From NCBI GenBank assembly GCA_016195915.1, contig JACPYS010000030.1, positions 1 to 64,000 of the forward strand: a stretch of DNA of 64,000 nucleotides, given 5' to 3'. The position numbers and the translations under genes were made by a program. The notes under the pieces are model-generated. The model was not told the DNA's origin. It was given only the letters and a program-made list of their open reading frames with translations, and searched no databases. This stretch comes from Betaproteobacteria bacterium. GTDB lineage: Bacteria; Pseudomonadota; Gammaproteobacteria; Burkholderiales; SG8-39. Shown one piece after another: positions 42,949 to 53,564 of this stretch. Within the stretch, counting starts at the first letter, position 1. Each line of letters opens with the position of its first letter.

Positions 42949-43919
42949 CGGCGGATGCGTGGATTGGAGGAATCATCGCTCGGGCAAGGCGGCCGGTCGC
43001 CGTGCTCGCGATCGCCCTGGCGTCGGGTTGCGCCACCAACGGGGCCGATCCGCGCGACCCGGTCGAGGGCTTCAACCGCGCGATGTACAGCTTCAACGAG
43101 ACCTTCGACGAATCGATTGGCAAGCCCGTGGCAACCGCATACCGCGACGCCCTGCCGAGCTTTGTTCGCACGGGCGTGCGCAATTTCTTTTCCAACATCG
43201 ACGACCTGTTCATCGGCGTGAACAATCTGCTGCAGGGAAAAATCATCGATGCCACCACCGATGCTGCGCGATTGACGTTCAACTCGATTTTCGGCCTGTT
43301 CGGGCTGGTCGACATCGCGAGCAGTATCGGGTGGGAAAAGCACAATGAGGACTTCGGCCAGACCTTCGGCCGTTGGGGCGCGCCCGACGGACCGTATCTC
43401 GTGTGGCCGTTTCTCGGCTCCAGCACGCTGCGCGACAGCGTGGGCGGACTGCTCGATGTTAAGTTCGACCCCGTGCGCAACCATCGTCCGGTCGACGTGC
43501 GCAACGCGATGTATCTGACGCGTGCTGTCGGGAGGCGTGCCGATCTGCTCGACGCGAGCCGGGTGCTGGAGGAAGCGGCGCTCGACAAGTACGTTTTCCA
43601 GCGCGACGCGCACCTGCAGCGACGCCGCAGCTTGATCCATGACGGCAACCCACCGCGCGATGATCGCTCTTCGGACGGCACGCGAGCGCCCCGCGTCGAG
43701 CTTGCACCGGACCCTGCCCCGGCGCCGGTCATCGTCCAAACGCCACCACGCGCCGAGGCTGCACCCGGCCCAAGCGTGGGGCCCGCGATTGAAAATGCGC
43801 CGCAGCGCGTTGGCGTGACCTATGAGCCGCGTCCCCGGCAGGATTACGACGCCATCCTGGCTGCTGCAAAGGCGGCCAACGACGCAGAAGATGCTGAACG
43901 CAGCTCGCCGGCTCGGTAG
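42945..43919 (+). CDS. mlaA: Outer-membrane lipoprotein MlaA (VacJ)
   Basis: The protein is 324 aa from GTG 42945. A signal peptide with lipobox ALASGCAT is followed by the MlaA domain (DPVEGFNRAMYSFNE, GWEKHNEDFGQTFGRWG, YLVWPFLGSSTLRDSVG). A long Pro-rich tail of about 90 residues follows. MlaA removes misplaced phospholipids from the outer leaflet. It lies inside the mla operon, as is usual in betaproteobacteria. Confidence 0.95.
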   Translation: MTADAWIGGIIARARRPVAVLAIALASGCATNGADPRDPVEGFNRAMYSFNETFDESIGKPVATAYRDALPSFVRTGVRNFFSNIDDLFIGVNNLLQGKIIDATTDAARLTFNSIFGLFGLVDIASSIGWEKHNEDFGQTFGRWGAPDGPYLVWPFLGSSTLRDSVGGLLDVKFDPVRNHRPVDVRNAMYLTRAVGRRADLLDASRVLEEAALDKYVFQRDAHLQRRRSLIHDGNPPRDDRSSDGTRAPRVELAPDPAPAPVIVQTPPRAEAAPGPSVGPAIENAPQRVGVTYEPRPRQDYDAILAAAKAANDAEDAERSSPAR

Positions 43920-44535
43920 GAGTTTTTCGTTTATTGCCCTGGTGTTATGGGCATGCATGGCGCACGCGCAGGAAACGGCGCCGGACGTGCTCGTGAAGAA
44001 CGTGACTCTCGAGGTGATGGACATTGTCCGCAAGGACAAGGACATCCAGGCGGGTGACCGCAGGAAGATCATCGATCTGGTCGAAACCAAGGTTCTGCCG
44101 CATTTTGATTTCAGCGGCATGACCGGCCTGGCGCTGGGACCGAACTGGCCCAAGGCCAATGCCGAGCAGAAAAAGCAGCTGACGTTCGAGTTCCGGACCC
44201 TTCTGGTACGAACCTACGCCAGCGCGCTCGCGGCGTATCGCGACCAGAAGTTCGAATTCCGTCCGCTGCGGCTCAAGTCCACTGACACCGACGTCACCGT
44301 CCAGGTGCGCGTGATGCAGTCCGGCGCGCAGCCGATCAGCATCGATTACGGCATGGAGAAGACCTCTGCCGGATGGAAGGTCTATGACGTCATCGTCGGG
44401 GGTGTGAGCCTGGTGGCGAATTACCGTACTGAATTTGGTAACCAGGTGCGCGACTCGGGCATCGACGGCCTGATCAAGAGCATCGCGGCAAAAAACAAGT
44501 CCAACGCAGCCTTGGCGCCCGCGGAGAAGAAATGA
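43891..44535 (+). CDS. mlaC: Periplasmic phospholipid-binding protein MlaC
   Basis: The protein is 214 aa from ATG 43891, which overlaps mlaA by 29 bases. A signal peptide (FIALVLWACMAHAQE) is followed by the MlaC/Ttg2D domain (KVLPHFDFSGMTGLALG, LRLKSTDTDVTVQV, GWKVYDVIVGGVSLV). It carries phospholipid between MlaA and MlaD. Confidence 0.95.
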   Translation: MLNAARRLGRSFSFIALVLWACMAHAQETAPDVLVKNVTLEVMDIVRKDKDIQAGDRRKIIDLVETKVLPHFDFSGMTGLALGPNWPKANAEQKKQLTFEFRTLLVRTYASALAAYRDQKFEFRPLRLKSTDTDVTVQVRVMQSGAQPISIDYGMEKTSAGWKVYDVIVGGVSLVANYRTEFGNQVRDSGIDGLIKSIAAKNKSNAALAPAEKK

Positions 44536-44828
44536 TCCGCCGTGAAGGCGAGCGGATGATGGTGAGCGGCCGCGTCACCCTGGCTACCGTCGGTTCGCTG
44601 CTCGAGTCCGGCCTGGATCAGGTTCGCGATGGGGTGCGGGTCGTCGACCTGGCTGAAGTTGCGGAACTGGATTCTTCGCTGATCGCCGCGGTGCTTGCAT
44701 GGCTGCGGGAGGCACGGCTTTTGAATCGCAGCCTGGAACTGGCCAATCCCCCGCAGGGGTTTTCAACGCTCGCGCAGTTGTACGGCATCGGCGACCTGCT
44801 GCCCGCCGCCGAGCGGCAGCCCCGGTGA
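44532..44828 (+). CDS. mlaB: STAS-domain protein MlaB
   Basis: The protein is 98 aa with a single STAS domain (VSGRVTLATVGSLLESG, VVDLAEVAELDSSLIAAVL). It binds MlaF and regulates the transporter. It overlaps mlaC by 4 bases and is the last gene of the mla operon proper. Confidence 0.92.
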   Translation: MIRREGERMMVSGRVTLATVGSLLESGLDQVRDGVRVVDLAEVAELDSSLIAAVLAWLREARLLNRSLELANPPQGFSTLAQLYGIGDLLPAAERQPR

Positions 44829-44862
44829 TTTGCCCGGTTGGGGAGGGCAACGGGCCTAGGGT

Positions 44863-44882
44863 CCGGGAGACGCGTCTCCCGG
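44863..44882. repeat. Perfect 20-bp palindrome between mlaB and the ABC exporter gene
   Basis: CCGGGAGACGCGTCTCCCGG is identical to its own reverse complement. It lies 34 bases after mlaB and 30 bases before the next ATG. As RNA it gives a compact GC-rich hairpin; as DNA it could be a dimeric repressor site. There is no T-run, so a terminator is less likely. Confidence 0.7.
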
Positions 44883-44912
44883 GTCCCTGAGCGTAGGGGT
44901 TCCCCTGTTCTT

Positions 44913-45811
<899 letters not shown>

Positions 45812-45815
<4 letters not shown>

Positions 45816-46567
45816 CCGGCTTTCTGACGCTGTTCTACAAGGAACTCCTGCGCTTCTGGAAGGTTGCGTTCCAGACCATCGCGGCACCGGTGCTCACCGC
45901 GATGCTCTACCTGCTCATATTCGCACAGGTTCTGGAAGATCACGTGCTGGTGTACGGGACGGTGCGCTACACGGCGTTCCTGGTTCCGGGACTGGTGATG
46001 ATGAGCGTGCTGCAGAACGCGTTCGCCAACAGCTCGTCGAGCCTGATTCAGTCGAAGATCACCGGCAACATCATCTTCATGCTTCTTCCGCCGATCTCCT
46101 ATATCCAGTTTTTCGGCGCGTATGTGCTCGCGTCGATGGCGCGGGCGCTGGTCGTCGGTCTCGGGGTGCTGGCGGCGACCGCGTGGTTCGTCGAGCTGTC
46201 GATCGCTGCCCCGCTCTGGGCGATCGCGTTCGCGTTGCTGGGCAGTGCGATCCTCGGCTCACTGGGCCTGATCGCCGGAATCTGGGCGGACAAGTTCGAC
46301 CAGCTGGCCGCATTTCAGAACTTCGTTATCATGCCGCTCACGTTTCTCTCGGGCGTGTTTTATTCGATCCACTCCCTGCCGGACTTCTGGCAGGATTTGT
46401 CGGGTTACAACCCGATCTTCTACATGATCGACGGCTTCCGGTACGGTTTCTTCGGAGTGTCCGACGTGCCCCCGGCCACGAGCTTTGCGGTAGTGGCCGG
46501 CTGTTTTGCAATCCTCGCTGCGGCCACGCTGTGGCTGCTTCGCGGCGGGTATAAATTGAGGTACTGA
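45812..46567 (+). CDS. ABC-2 exporter permease (YadH-like)
   Basis: The protein is 251 aa with six TM helices of the ABC-2 family (ELLRFWKVAFQTIAAPVL, SGVFYSIHSLPDFWQ, NPIFYMIDGFRYGFFG). It forms the transporter with the upstream ATPase and overlaps it by 4 bases. Confidence 0.93.
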
Positions 46568-46570
46568 ACC

Positions 46571-48068
<1,498 letters not shown>

Positions 48069-48131
48069 GGTCGATTAGGGCAGATCCGTTTGCTCTTCGC
48101 GTGATTGCCGCCATGCGCCTGACGCCGGTAG

Positions 48132-48428
48132 CTACCGCGTACTCCGTGTCCTGAACAATTCGCGATGCGTTCCCGTTCGGTGAAATATGATTCGATTGCG
48201 CGTGGCGCGGTAAATCAGCAGCCAATCCGCGTCGATATGGCACTCGGTGAATCCGGTGTATTCGTCTTCTAGAGAATGTTCCCTGAAGGCGTCGGGCAAC
48301 GGTTTCGCGGTCTGTAGCAATCCGAAGACGTACTCGAGCGTTTCATAGTCGAGAACATCACGGGGAAGTTCTCGTTTCAGGCGGCGGAAGTCGCGTTCGA
48401 AACGCCGCGTGAAGACGATCTCTCTCAC
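48132..48428 (-). CDS. YafQ/RelE-family toxin
   Basis: The protein is 98 aa. The YafQ-like pattern is visible: FTRRFERDFRRLKRE, LPDAFREHSL, GFTECHIDADWLLIYR and a C-terminal RTGTHRELF. It probably cleaves mRNA at the ribosome. The start overlaps the antitoxin stop by 4 bases. It converges on murA. A frameshifted, truncated copy lies at 52938-53134. Confidence 0.88.
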   Translation of the reverse strand: MREIVFTRRFERDFRRLKRELPRDVLDYETLEYVFGLLQTAKPLPDAFREHSLEDEYTGFTECHIDADWLLIYRATRNRIIFHRTGTHRELFRTRSTR

Positions 48429-48693
48429 AGACGCTTTAGGTGTGCGACGGCATCCCTCGCGGTCTTGAAGCGGCTAACCTTGCCTTCGCGCTCTTCGCGC
48501 CGCGACTGTTCCAACGCTCGCCGAGCGGCTGCATTCAGCTCATAGTCATGCGTGGCAATCTCCAGCGCACGGCGCACCGCGGATGCGGCGTCACGCCGCC
48601 CGGTGGTTGCCTGGGCACGCTTGAGCAGCGATTCTGGAATGCGAACGGTCACGGTGGCCACTTGCTTGCTCCTATTGGCTGCGCCATTGTAGC
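48243..48693. repeat. Left copy of a ~450-bp direct repeat (toxin-antitoxin module)
   Basis: The stretch from CTCGGTGAAT (48243) to about 48693 matches 52950-53398 over its whole length with scattered substitutions and one 1-bp indel. It covers most of the toxin gene, the whole antitoxin and the last codons of the DUF2442 gene. The two copies bracket the DUF2442, PIN-remnant, helicase-like, SLOG and VapC genes. Confidence 0.85.
48425..48661 (-). CDS. Ribbon-helix-helix-type antitoxin
   Basis: The protein is 78 aa. It starts ATVTVRIPESLLKRAQ, a ribbon-helix-helix DNA-binding start, with a charged C-terminal helix (EQSRREEREGKVSRFK). It is the partner of the YafQ-type toxin. 72 of 78 residues match the second copy at 53131-53367. 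Confidence 0.87.
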   Translation of the reverse strand: MATVTVRIPESLLKRAQATTGRRDAASAVRRALEIATHDYELNAAARRALEQSRREEREGKVSRFKTARDAVAHLKRL

Positions 48694-48959
48694 TTCTTCA
48701 GCGCGGGAAACACTTCCTCCGGTGACTTCCCCGTCAGCCGCATGTCGATCGAGTCGGGGCAGAGGTCGATCTGGTCCCCCCATTCGATGGCACCATGAGA
48801 ACCAAGGCGGACACTTTCAAAGAACGTCCGATCCTTCCATTCACCAAAAACGCCTCGCCCGGCGAGGTCGGAAAGGTCCACTTCTCCCTTGGCGCCGTCG
48901 TCGTAACGGATCCAAATGGAAAAGCCCGGGAGTGCCTTTACGTCAGTTGGCCGTGCCAT
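48672..48959 (-). CDS. DUF2442 family protein
   Basis: The protein is 95 aa from ATG 48959 (MARPTDVKALPGFSIWIRY). The DUF2442 pattern is clear: DDGAKGEVDLSDLAGRGVF, IEWGDQIDLCPDSIDMRLTG, then KSPEEVFPAL. Such proteins are often paired with a DUF4160 gene in toxin-antitoxin-like loci; no clear DUF4160 gene is seen upstream. The frame extends 13 codons further, but the ATG at 48959 has GAGGTGA in front. Confidence 0.8.
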   Translation of the reverse strand: MARPTDVKALPGFSIWIRYDDGAKGEVDLSDLAGRGVFGEWKDRTFFESVRLGSHGAIEWGDQIDLCPDSIDMRLTGKSPEEVFPALKKLQWRSQ

Positions 48960-49269
48960 CGTGGTCACCTCGAGCCGCGCAGCATGGCGGCATGTCAATC
49001 GAATTGATGAACGGCGATACGGTTATCCGAAGAGCATCTATCGCAGTTCCTCCGGGGCGCAATTCTACGCCCGCCCTACGGCACTCGATCCAAGGCGCTT
49101 GCAAGATCGACGGTTAACTGAGCTTGATGACTCCACAGTCCGGCACCCATCGTGGCCTCTGACGAGGCACAGGGTCTCCAGGTCGCGGCGGGCGAGCTTG
49201 CGGACGCGCGAACGACTCGGAAGCCGCTCGGAAGTCGTGGCCTTCCGAGTCGAACCCCGGCAACGCACG
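48960..49269. other. Non-coding or decayed stretch
   Basis: Between DUF2442 and the PIN remnant I see no intact gene. A minus-strand frame runs from the PIN remnant down to 49114, but after ...IPLLSPR its sequence is Arg/Pro-rich and not conserved-looking. The part 48960-49113 has stops in all minus-strand frames. A lost DUF4160 partner is possible, but no convincing match was found. Confidence 0.4.
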
Positions 49270-49440
49270 TCGGGGCGAGAGCAGCGGGATCAGGCGGCGG
49301 CCCTTCTGGCGATAGATGCCGAAATCGGAATCCAGCGTGAAAAGCATGGCGTTCGGCGTGCGCTCAACGAGCTTCACGAGGCACGCGTCGGTTAGCGACA
49401 TCGGGACATTTCGATACAAATTGTGAACGGCATCATTGCT
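49270..49440 (-). pseudogene. C-terminal remnant of a PIN-domain toxin
   Basis: The minus strand encodes YRNVPMSLTDACLVKLVE followed by LFTLDSDFGIYRQKGRRLIP, the C-terminal half of a VapC-like PIN domain with two of the acidic catalytic residues. The N-terminal half with the first catalytic Asp is absent; the frame upstream turns into the end of another small gene. The gene must be non-functional. Confidence 0.75.
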
Positions 49441-49497
49441 TGCGCGGGAGATACTCCACAGCCGTGTCCAGCGTTCCGCCCGCCCCCGCGGTAACGT
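49433..49497 (-). pseudogene. Remnant of a small VapC-associated gene
   Basis: In a different frame the minus strand reads HVTAGAGGTLDTAVEYLPRK then Q and TGA. This matches the middle of the intact 59-residue gene at 52285-52464 (ESGGTLNTLVAYLRRKQGKR). It is the tail of a lost homologue next to the PIN remnant. From 49498 to 49668 I see nothing else. Confidence 0.5.
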
Positions 49498-49668
49498 GGG
49501 TTGCGCGTGCAACGCGCAGAGCCACAGGTTTGGCGCAATGGCAGGCGCGCTCGAACCGCATTGTCTCGAGAGGCTGCGAACGGCCGAACCGTCACTTACG
49601 CAACATCAAAATTGGCCTCCTGATCATCCGGTCCAGATCAGAAACCGGTCATTGGCAGAGATCGACTG

Positions 49669-51447
49669 TCAGGACGCCATGCCGAAGCCGAGCAGACGAA
49701 CCCTCTCGCGAAACTTATCCAATTGGTCAGTGCGAACAACCAGTGTTGTTGGCCCAGCGCGCGTGCATAGGGAGCCCGTCTCCCTGTGACCAGAAATTAC
49801 CTCGGCGGTTTCGTTGTCGCGGCACTCGACCAGCACTGCGTTTCCGACCATCCTGAGCGCCTTGCCGTTACGCTCGCACTGTCGGATGAACGACTCGATC
49901 GACTCAGGCAGCAGATTGTCGTCGCGGCTTTCCAGAAAGCTCCGCAATTCGGCGATATCATGGCCTTTCTCGATGGCGGACAAAGCTTTCTCCCGATCCA
50001 GCCGCCAACTCCCCGCCTGCACCGGCTCAGCCCAGTTTTCGAGCAGTAACGTCTCTTCGGTGCCGAGGGTGCCGCGTAGGACATTCACCTGCAGACTGGG
50101 CAACACCGACAACGCCACGTTGCTGGGAATGGCGACCGGCCAGTAGGCAGCATCGCGGCCGAGCACGTATGCCCCGAGCGCAGTCAGACGAAAGCCGCTC
50201 ATGCCATCGTAGCGGCTCAGGAAGGTCATTTCGTCGGTGCCCCACATGTCACTATAATCGTCGCGTGCTCCCGCCGGATCAACGTAGGCCACGTCCACCA
50301 TGCCGAGCGTTGCCGCGTACTCGAACAGCGCGGCCGAAATGTAGCGCTCCTGCAAAATGTTCCAGCCGTCCGAGCCGGCATAGCCCAGACTGCCGTACCG
50401 GAGTTCGCACACGTAGAGTTTCCAGGCATCGTGCGTCACCGCAAAGACCAGATCCGACGCCAGCATGAAGCGTGAGAATTCGTCAAAGGCGACCCAGCGG
50501 CCGACCGGGCACGCCCTCAACGCCTCTTCAATCGCCGCCCGCCGCGGAGCGACGGCGGTCATCACACGCCCCTTGGAGTTCTGCCCCTTGATCGCCTCGA
50601 TGCGGCTGAATTCATCGAATAACGTGGTTTTCAACCACTTTCGCCAAAGCCCGCGCAACACTTCTGCCGGCGGCGTGCTCAGGGCCTTGACACCGGCTGG
50701 GCTGAGTGCGAGCTGACCTCGCGAACGGATCGCCAGCCCGCCGGCCTGCAACAGCATCGGCCAGGCAAAGGCCTTGATCGGGCCGATTTCCTGGTCCCAT
50801 TTGTTTTTCTTCTCTTCGCCCCAGGGATAGAAGTCACCGCCCGCCAGTTTTCCGGTGAGAAAGCGCAGGGCGGCAGTGCTTGGCAGCGCGGTTTTCTCAC
50901 TGATCTGAATGCGCGCCTGCTCGATCGTGCGCAACATGACCACCACTTCCTGGCAGGCTTCGCGCTCGGTCAGGCGCACCGTCAACCCTTTCTTGTCCGC
51001 CGGCGTCTCCGAACTCTCCAGTCGCAATGGGGTGGGCTGCGGTACCAACGCTTTCAGACGATCCCGCAGGTCGGCCGGGATGAAATGGCAACGCTCATCG
51101 TGTGCGTAGTGAATGAACAGGCCCAACCCCGAGCGTTTGCTGCCGGAATAGCCGTGGGATTTGGCGCCGGCCACTTGAAACGAGGGGACGCGCTGATACT
51201 TGGCGCGAAACCGGTGTTCCGAATACTCGCCGATTGGATGATCCACCGCCTCGGCCACGGCGGCTTGCTGCGTCTCGTCCAGGCTCGACCAGACCGCTTT
51301 CAGTCCAGAGCCGAGCATGCAGACGACGATTCGTTCAATGATTTGGTCCTTGCGCCCAGCCGTCTCGGCGCCCGGCAGGTGGCTCACCAAATCCTTCAGT
51401 TCCGGCACGGTGAGGCTTGCCAGCGCGTCTCTCAGCGCGATCGACAT
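49669..51447 (-). CDS. Helicase-associated (XPB/Ssl2-like, Helicase_C_3-type) protein without motor motifs
   Basis: The protein is 592 aa. A SAP-like N-terminus (VPELKDLVSHLPGAETAGRK) is followed by winged-helix-like regions and, from about 480 to the end, a domain resembling Helicase_C_3 (ESFIRQCERNGKALRMVGNA then TTLVVRTDQLDKFRERVR). There is no Walker A or DEAD box, so it is unlikely to unwind DNA on its own. It may act as a DNA-binding adaptor. It starts 10 bases after the SLOG-like gene, so the two form an operon. Many relatives are found in actinobacteria and in variable genomic islands; the role here is unknown. Confidence 0.62.
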   Translation of the reverse strand: MSIALRDALASLTVPELKDLVSHLPGAETAGRKDQIIERIVVCMLGSGLKAVWSSLDETQQAAVAEAVDHPIGEYSEHRFRAKYQRVPSFQVAGAKSHGYSGSKRSGLGLFIHYAHDERCHFIPADLRDRLKALVPQPTPLRLESSETPADKKGLTVRLTEREACQEVVVMLRTIEQARIQISEKTALPSTAALRFLTGKLAGGDFYPWGEEKKNKWDQEIGPIKAFAWPMLLQAGGLAIRSRGQLALSPAGVKALSTPPAEVLRGLWRKWLKTTLFDEFSRIEAIKGQNSKGRVMTAVAPRRAAIEEALRACPVGRWVAFDEFSRFMLASDLVFAVTHDAWKLYVCELRYGSLGYAGSDGWNILQERYISAALFEYAATLGMVDVAYVDPAGARDDYSDMWGTDEMTFLSRYDGMSGFRLTALGAYVLGRDAAYWPVAIPSNVALSVLPSLQVNVLRGTLGTEETLLLENWAEPVQAGSWRLDREKALSAIEKGHDIAELRSFLESRDDNLLPESIESFIRQCERNGKALRMVGNAVLVECRDNETAEVISGHRETGSLCTRAGPTTLVVRTDQLDKFRERVRLLGFGMAS

Positions 51448-51457
51448 GATGGGTCCC

Positions 51458-52168
51458 TTAGGGAATTATGAACGGTGACGCGGGGATGCTATTAAGCGCG
51501 TCTAGCAGGTATCGACCGCATTGTCCTTCAGCGCGTTCCCAACCCGCTGCAGGGCCACGACTTCCCCGCAGTTGGCTTCTGCACCAGCACGCCAAATGAG
51601 CTTGAGGAATGCAGGGTTCACACGTAGGGTCTTTTAGAGCAGGCTCGGCTGCACTTCGCGCGGCTGACAGCGATCGGAGGATTTTCTCTCGGACGCCACT
51701 CCCGCAGGTCGACAGGAGGTGCTCCCAATCGGCCTCCGCTTTCAAGGTGAGAAACCGTTTGGTCGGAGTCGCGTAGACCACGACCTTCTTATGCTGGCGC
51801 ACCAGACGGGCCGCGTTTGCGAGGGTGCCCGCGCTCTTACCGTCCCAGATCATCAGTCCGACCGAGGCCTCCTGAGCCATCTGCTCGTCCTTCGCGGTGT
51901 AGTAATCGAAATCCTTCCGGGTCTGGCCGGTGGCAACAGTGCGAATCCGCCAATTTCCCAGGTTGTTGCGGCACTCGCCGCCCGAGCAGAAAACCTCCAC
52001 CGCTTCGTACCTCCGGCTATGGAGGTATTGCTGAACCGCCTTGTCGGCACCGTTGGCATCGCCGACGAGAACGGGAAACCTCTGTTCAATGATGCGATCG
52101 ATTCGACGCTTGACGTCGGCGTTTAGCCGCGAGACCTGTCGAGACCCGCCGATGAAGACCTTCGTCAT
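51458..52168 (-). CDS. SLOG-like Rossmann-fold protein (DUF2493/YspA-like)
   Basis: The protein is 236 aa from ATG 52168. TKVFIGGSRQVSRLNADVKR and FPVLVGDANGADKAVQQYL are typical of the SLOG/DprA-like nucleotide-binding fold (GG-S-R and G-x-AxGAD motifs). LMIWDGKSAGTLANAARLV and KKVVVYATP complete the fold near residue 150. The last 60 residues are of odd composition (Cys/Pro-rich), possibly readthrough after a lost stop. SLOG proteins sense or make nucleotide signals in many defence-like operons. It is upstream of, and cotranscribed with, the helicase-like gene. Confidence 0.72.
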   Translation of the reverse strand: MTKVFIGGSRQVSRLNADVKRRIDRIIEQRFPVLVGDANGADKAVQQYLHSRRYEAVEVFCSGGECRNNLGNWRIRTVATGQTRKDFDYYTAKDEQMAQEASVGLMIWDGKSAGTLANAARLVRQHKKVVVYATPTKRFLTLKAEADWEHLLSTCGSGVREKILRSLSAARSAAEPALKDPTCEPCIPQAHLACWCRSQLRGSRGPAAGWERAEGQCGRYLLDALNSIPASPFIIP

Positions 52169-52284
52169 GCTCTGCTCCGTGTTCGTGTGGCCGCCAGGGC
52201 AAATGAGGGTGAAGATCAAGCGGGTGAAGCAGGGTTTCTCAGAGCAGACCCGCGCGCTCCTCGCGCGATGGACGCGGCGCGAAT

Positions 52285-52464
52285 TCAGGCAGCTTTTCTT
52301 GTCTTTACCGCCTTCTTGGGTTGATACGCGACAAGACGCGTCGATGCGCGCTTGCCTTGCTTGCGCCGGAGATACGCTACAAGCGTGTTCAGCGTTCCGC
52401 CCGACTCCTTAAGAAGCGCTTCACGGGCGGCGCGCACCTCCTCAACGATTGGATCTTTGCGCAT
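52285..52464 (-). CDS. Small basic protein coupled to a VapC-type toxin
   Basis: The protein is 59 aa from ATG 52464: RKDPIVEEVRAAREALLKES, then GTLNTLVAYLRRKQGKR and a Lys-rich tail. It starts 3 bases after the VapC stop, so the order is toxin first. It is probably the antitoxin or an accessory partner. A decayed relative sits next to the PIN remnant at 49433. It is too short to have been reported as an ORF by length filters. Confidence 0.72.
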   Translation of the reverse strand: MRKDPIVEEVRAAREALLKESGGTLNTLVAYLRRKQGKRASTRLVAYQPKKAVKTRKAA

Positions 52465-52467
52465 GGC

Positions 52468-52941
52468 TCATTCTCCCATCAGTTCTTCCGGTGTACAAAT
52501 TGTCGGCGCCTCGAAGCCGGCATCCGAACAAACTCTCTCGATACGGTGACGCATTTGAGCGTTGACGATATGCCGAAAATTCCAGGAGAGCAAGAAATCG
52601 GCGCCGTTTGCGGTCGCGATCCCGATGTGCAAAGCGTCCGCGGTCGCAATGGTTGGCAGCGCTCGCGCGGCAATAAGGTCGCGCGCGAGTTGGGCGGCCA
52701 ACGCAGTCGTGTCGGCGACCTTGATCGATCGAACCAAGGCTTCACGCCGGGCAGCAAGCCGAGGATCGCCGCGATGGATTTCGTCGAGCACAGCTTCGGA
52801 CACCAAGAGTTCGAAGGCGTTGCGGCGGGTGTTCCACCATGCGAGGTTAGCCGCCTGATGCGATCTGACAATGAGGTCGCGACTCGGCCGAGCTGCGAGA
52901 TAACTGATGACCGTCGTTTCAAGGTAGACCTTGGGTTTCAT
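52468..52941 (-). CDS. PIN-domain (VapC-type) toxin
   Basis: The protein is 157 aa. The PIN domain is complete: first Asp-equivalent region KVYLETTVISYLAARPSRD (Glu in place of the usual Asp), LVSEAVLDEIHRGD, TADALHIGIATANGADFLLS and NFRHI. Related proteins are RNases. Its ATG abuts the end of the truncated second toxin copy. The small downstream gene is the likely partner. Confidence 0.86.
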   Translation of the reverse strand: MKPKVYLETTVISYLAARPSRDLIVRSHQAANLAWWNTRRNAFELLVSEAVLDEIHRGDPRLAARREALVRSIKVADTTALAAQLARDLIAARALPTIATADALHIGIATANGADFLLSWNFRHIVNAQMRHRIERVCSDAGFEAPTICTPEELMGE

Positions 52942-53134
52942 GGACGTCGCTCGGTGAATGCGGCGTATTCGTCCTGGGGAGAATGTTCTATGAAGGCGTC
53001 GGGCAATGGCTTTGCCGTCTGACGCAATCCGAAGACATATTCGAGCGTTTCGTAGTCGAGAACGCGATGGGGGTTTCCCGTTTCAGGCGGCGGAAGTCGC
53101 GTCCGAAACGCCGCGTGAAGACGATCTTCCTCAC
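52938..53134 (-). pseudogene. Frameshifted and truncated second copy of the YafQ-type toxin
   Basis: It starts with GTG 53134 (RKIVFTRRFGRDFRRLKRE) and then loses one base relative to the intact gene at 48132-48428 (23 versus 24 bases before the VLDYETLEYVFG segment), which continues in another frame to ERRP and a stop at 52938. The last third of the toxin is missing because the repeat ends at 52950, at the VapC start. Confidence 0.82.
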
Positions 53135-53398
53135 AGACGCTTGAGGTGCGCGATGGCATCCCCCGCGGTTTTGAAGCAGCGAATCTTGCCCTCGCGTTCT
53201 TCGCGCCGCGACTGTTCCAACGCGCGCCGGGCGGCCGCATTCAGCTCATAGTCGTAAGTGGCTATCTCCAACGCACGGCGCACCGCGGATGCGGCGTCAC
53301 GCCGCCCGGTGGTCGCCTGGGCGCGCTTGAGCAGAGATTCTGGAATGCGAACGGTCACTGTGGCCATTGCTTTCTCCTATTGGCTGCTCCGTTGCAGC
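52950..53398. repeat. Right copy of the ~450-bp direct repeat
   Basis: This copy matches 48243-48693. It includes the last codons of DUF2442 (LQRSSQ stop versus LQWRSQ stop at the left copy), so a DUF2442 gene once lay here too. The junctions are at the VapC start (52950) and about 53398. Confidence 0.83.
53131..53367 (-). CDS. Orphan ribbon-helix-helix antitoxin (second copy)
   Basis: The protein is 78 aa and differs from the copy at 48425-48661 at six positions, all but one of them in the C-terminal part. Its own toxin is broken, so it may cross-neutralise the intact toxin. From 53399 to 53564 there is no recognised gene; a minus-strand frame there ends in the DUF2442 tail and looks chimeric. 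Confidence 0.84.
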   Translation of the reverse strand: MATVTVRIPESLLKRAQATTGRRDAASAVRRALEIATYDYELNAAARRALEQSRREEREGKIRCFKTAGDAIAHLKRL

Positions 53399-53564
53399 GC
53401 GCGCTCGATCCGGCCCGCGGCCGTGTGGCGCTCGATCACGGGGTTGAGCCCATCGTTCCACCCCTGTTTGCGCAAGCCGAGCACGAGCGCCCGCGTTGCG
53501 CGAGCGCCATACCTGGCAGGATTGCCGCGGCTGAAAGCACTCTTGGAAGCGCGCGGGCGGTGGG

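Noticed and set aside
48960-49113. DUF4160 gene upstream of DUF2442
   Set aside because: This is the usual partner position, but no minus-strand frame shows the DUF4160 pattern and all are interrupted by stops.
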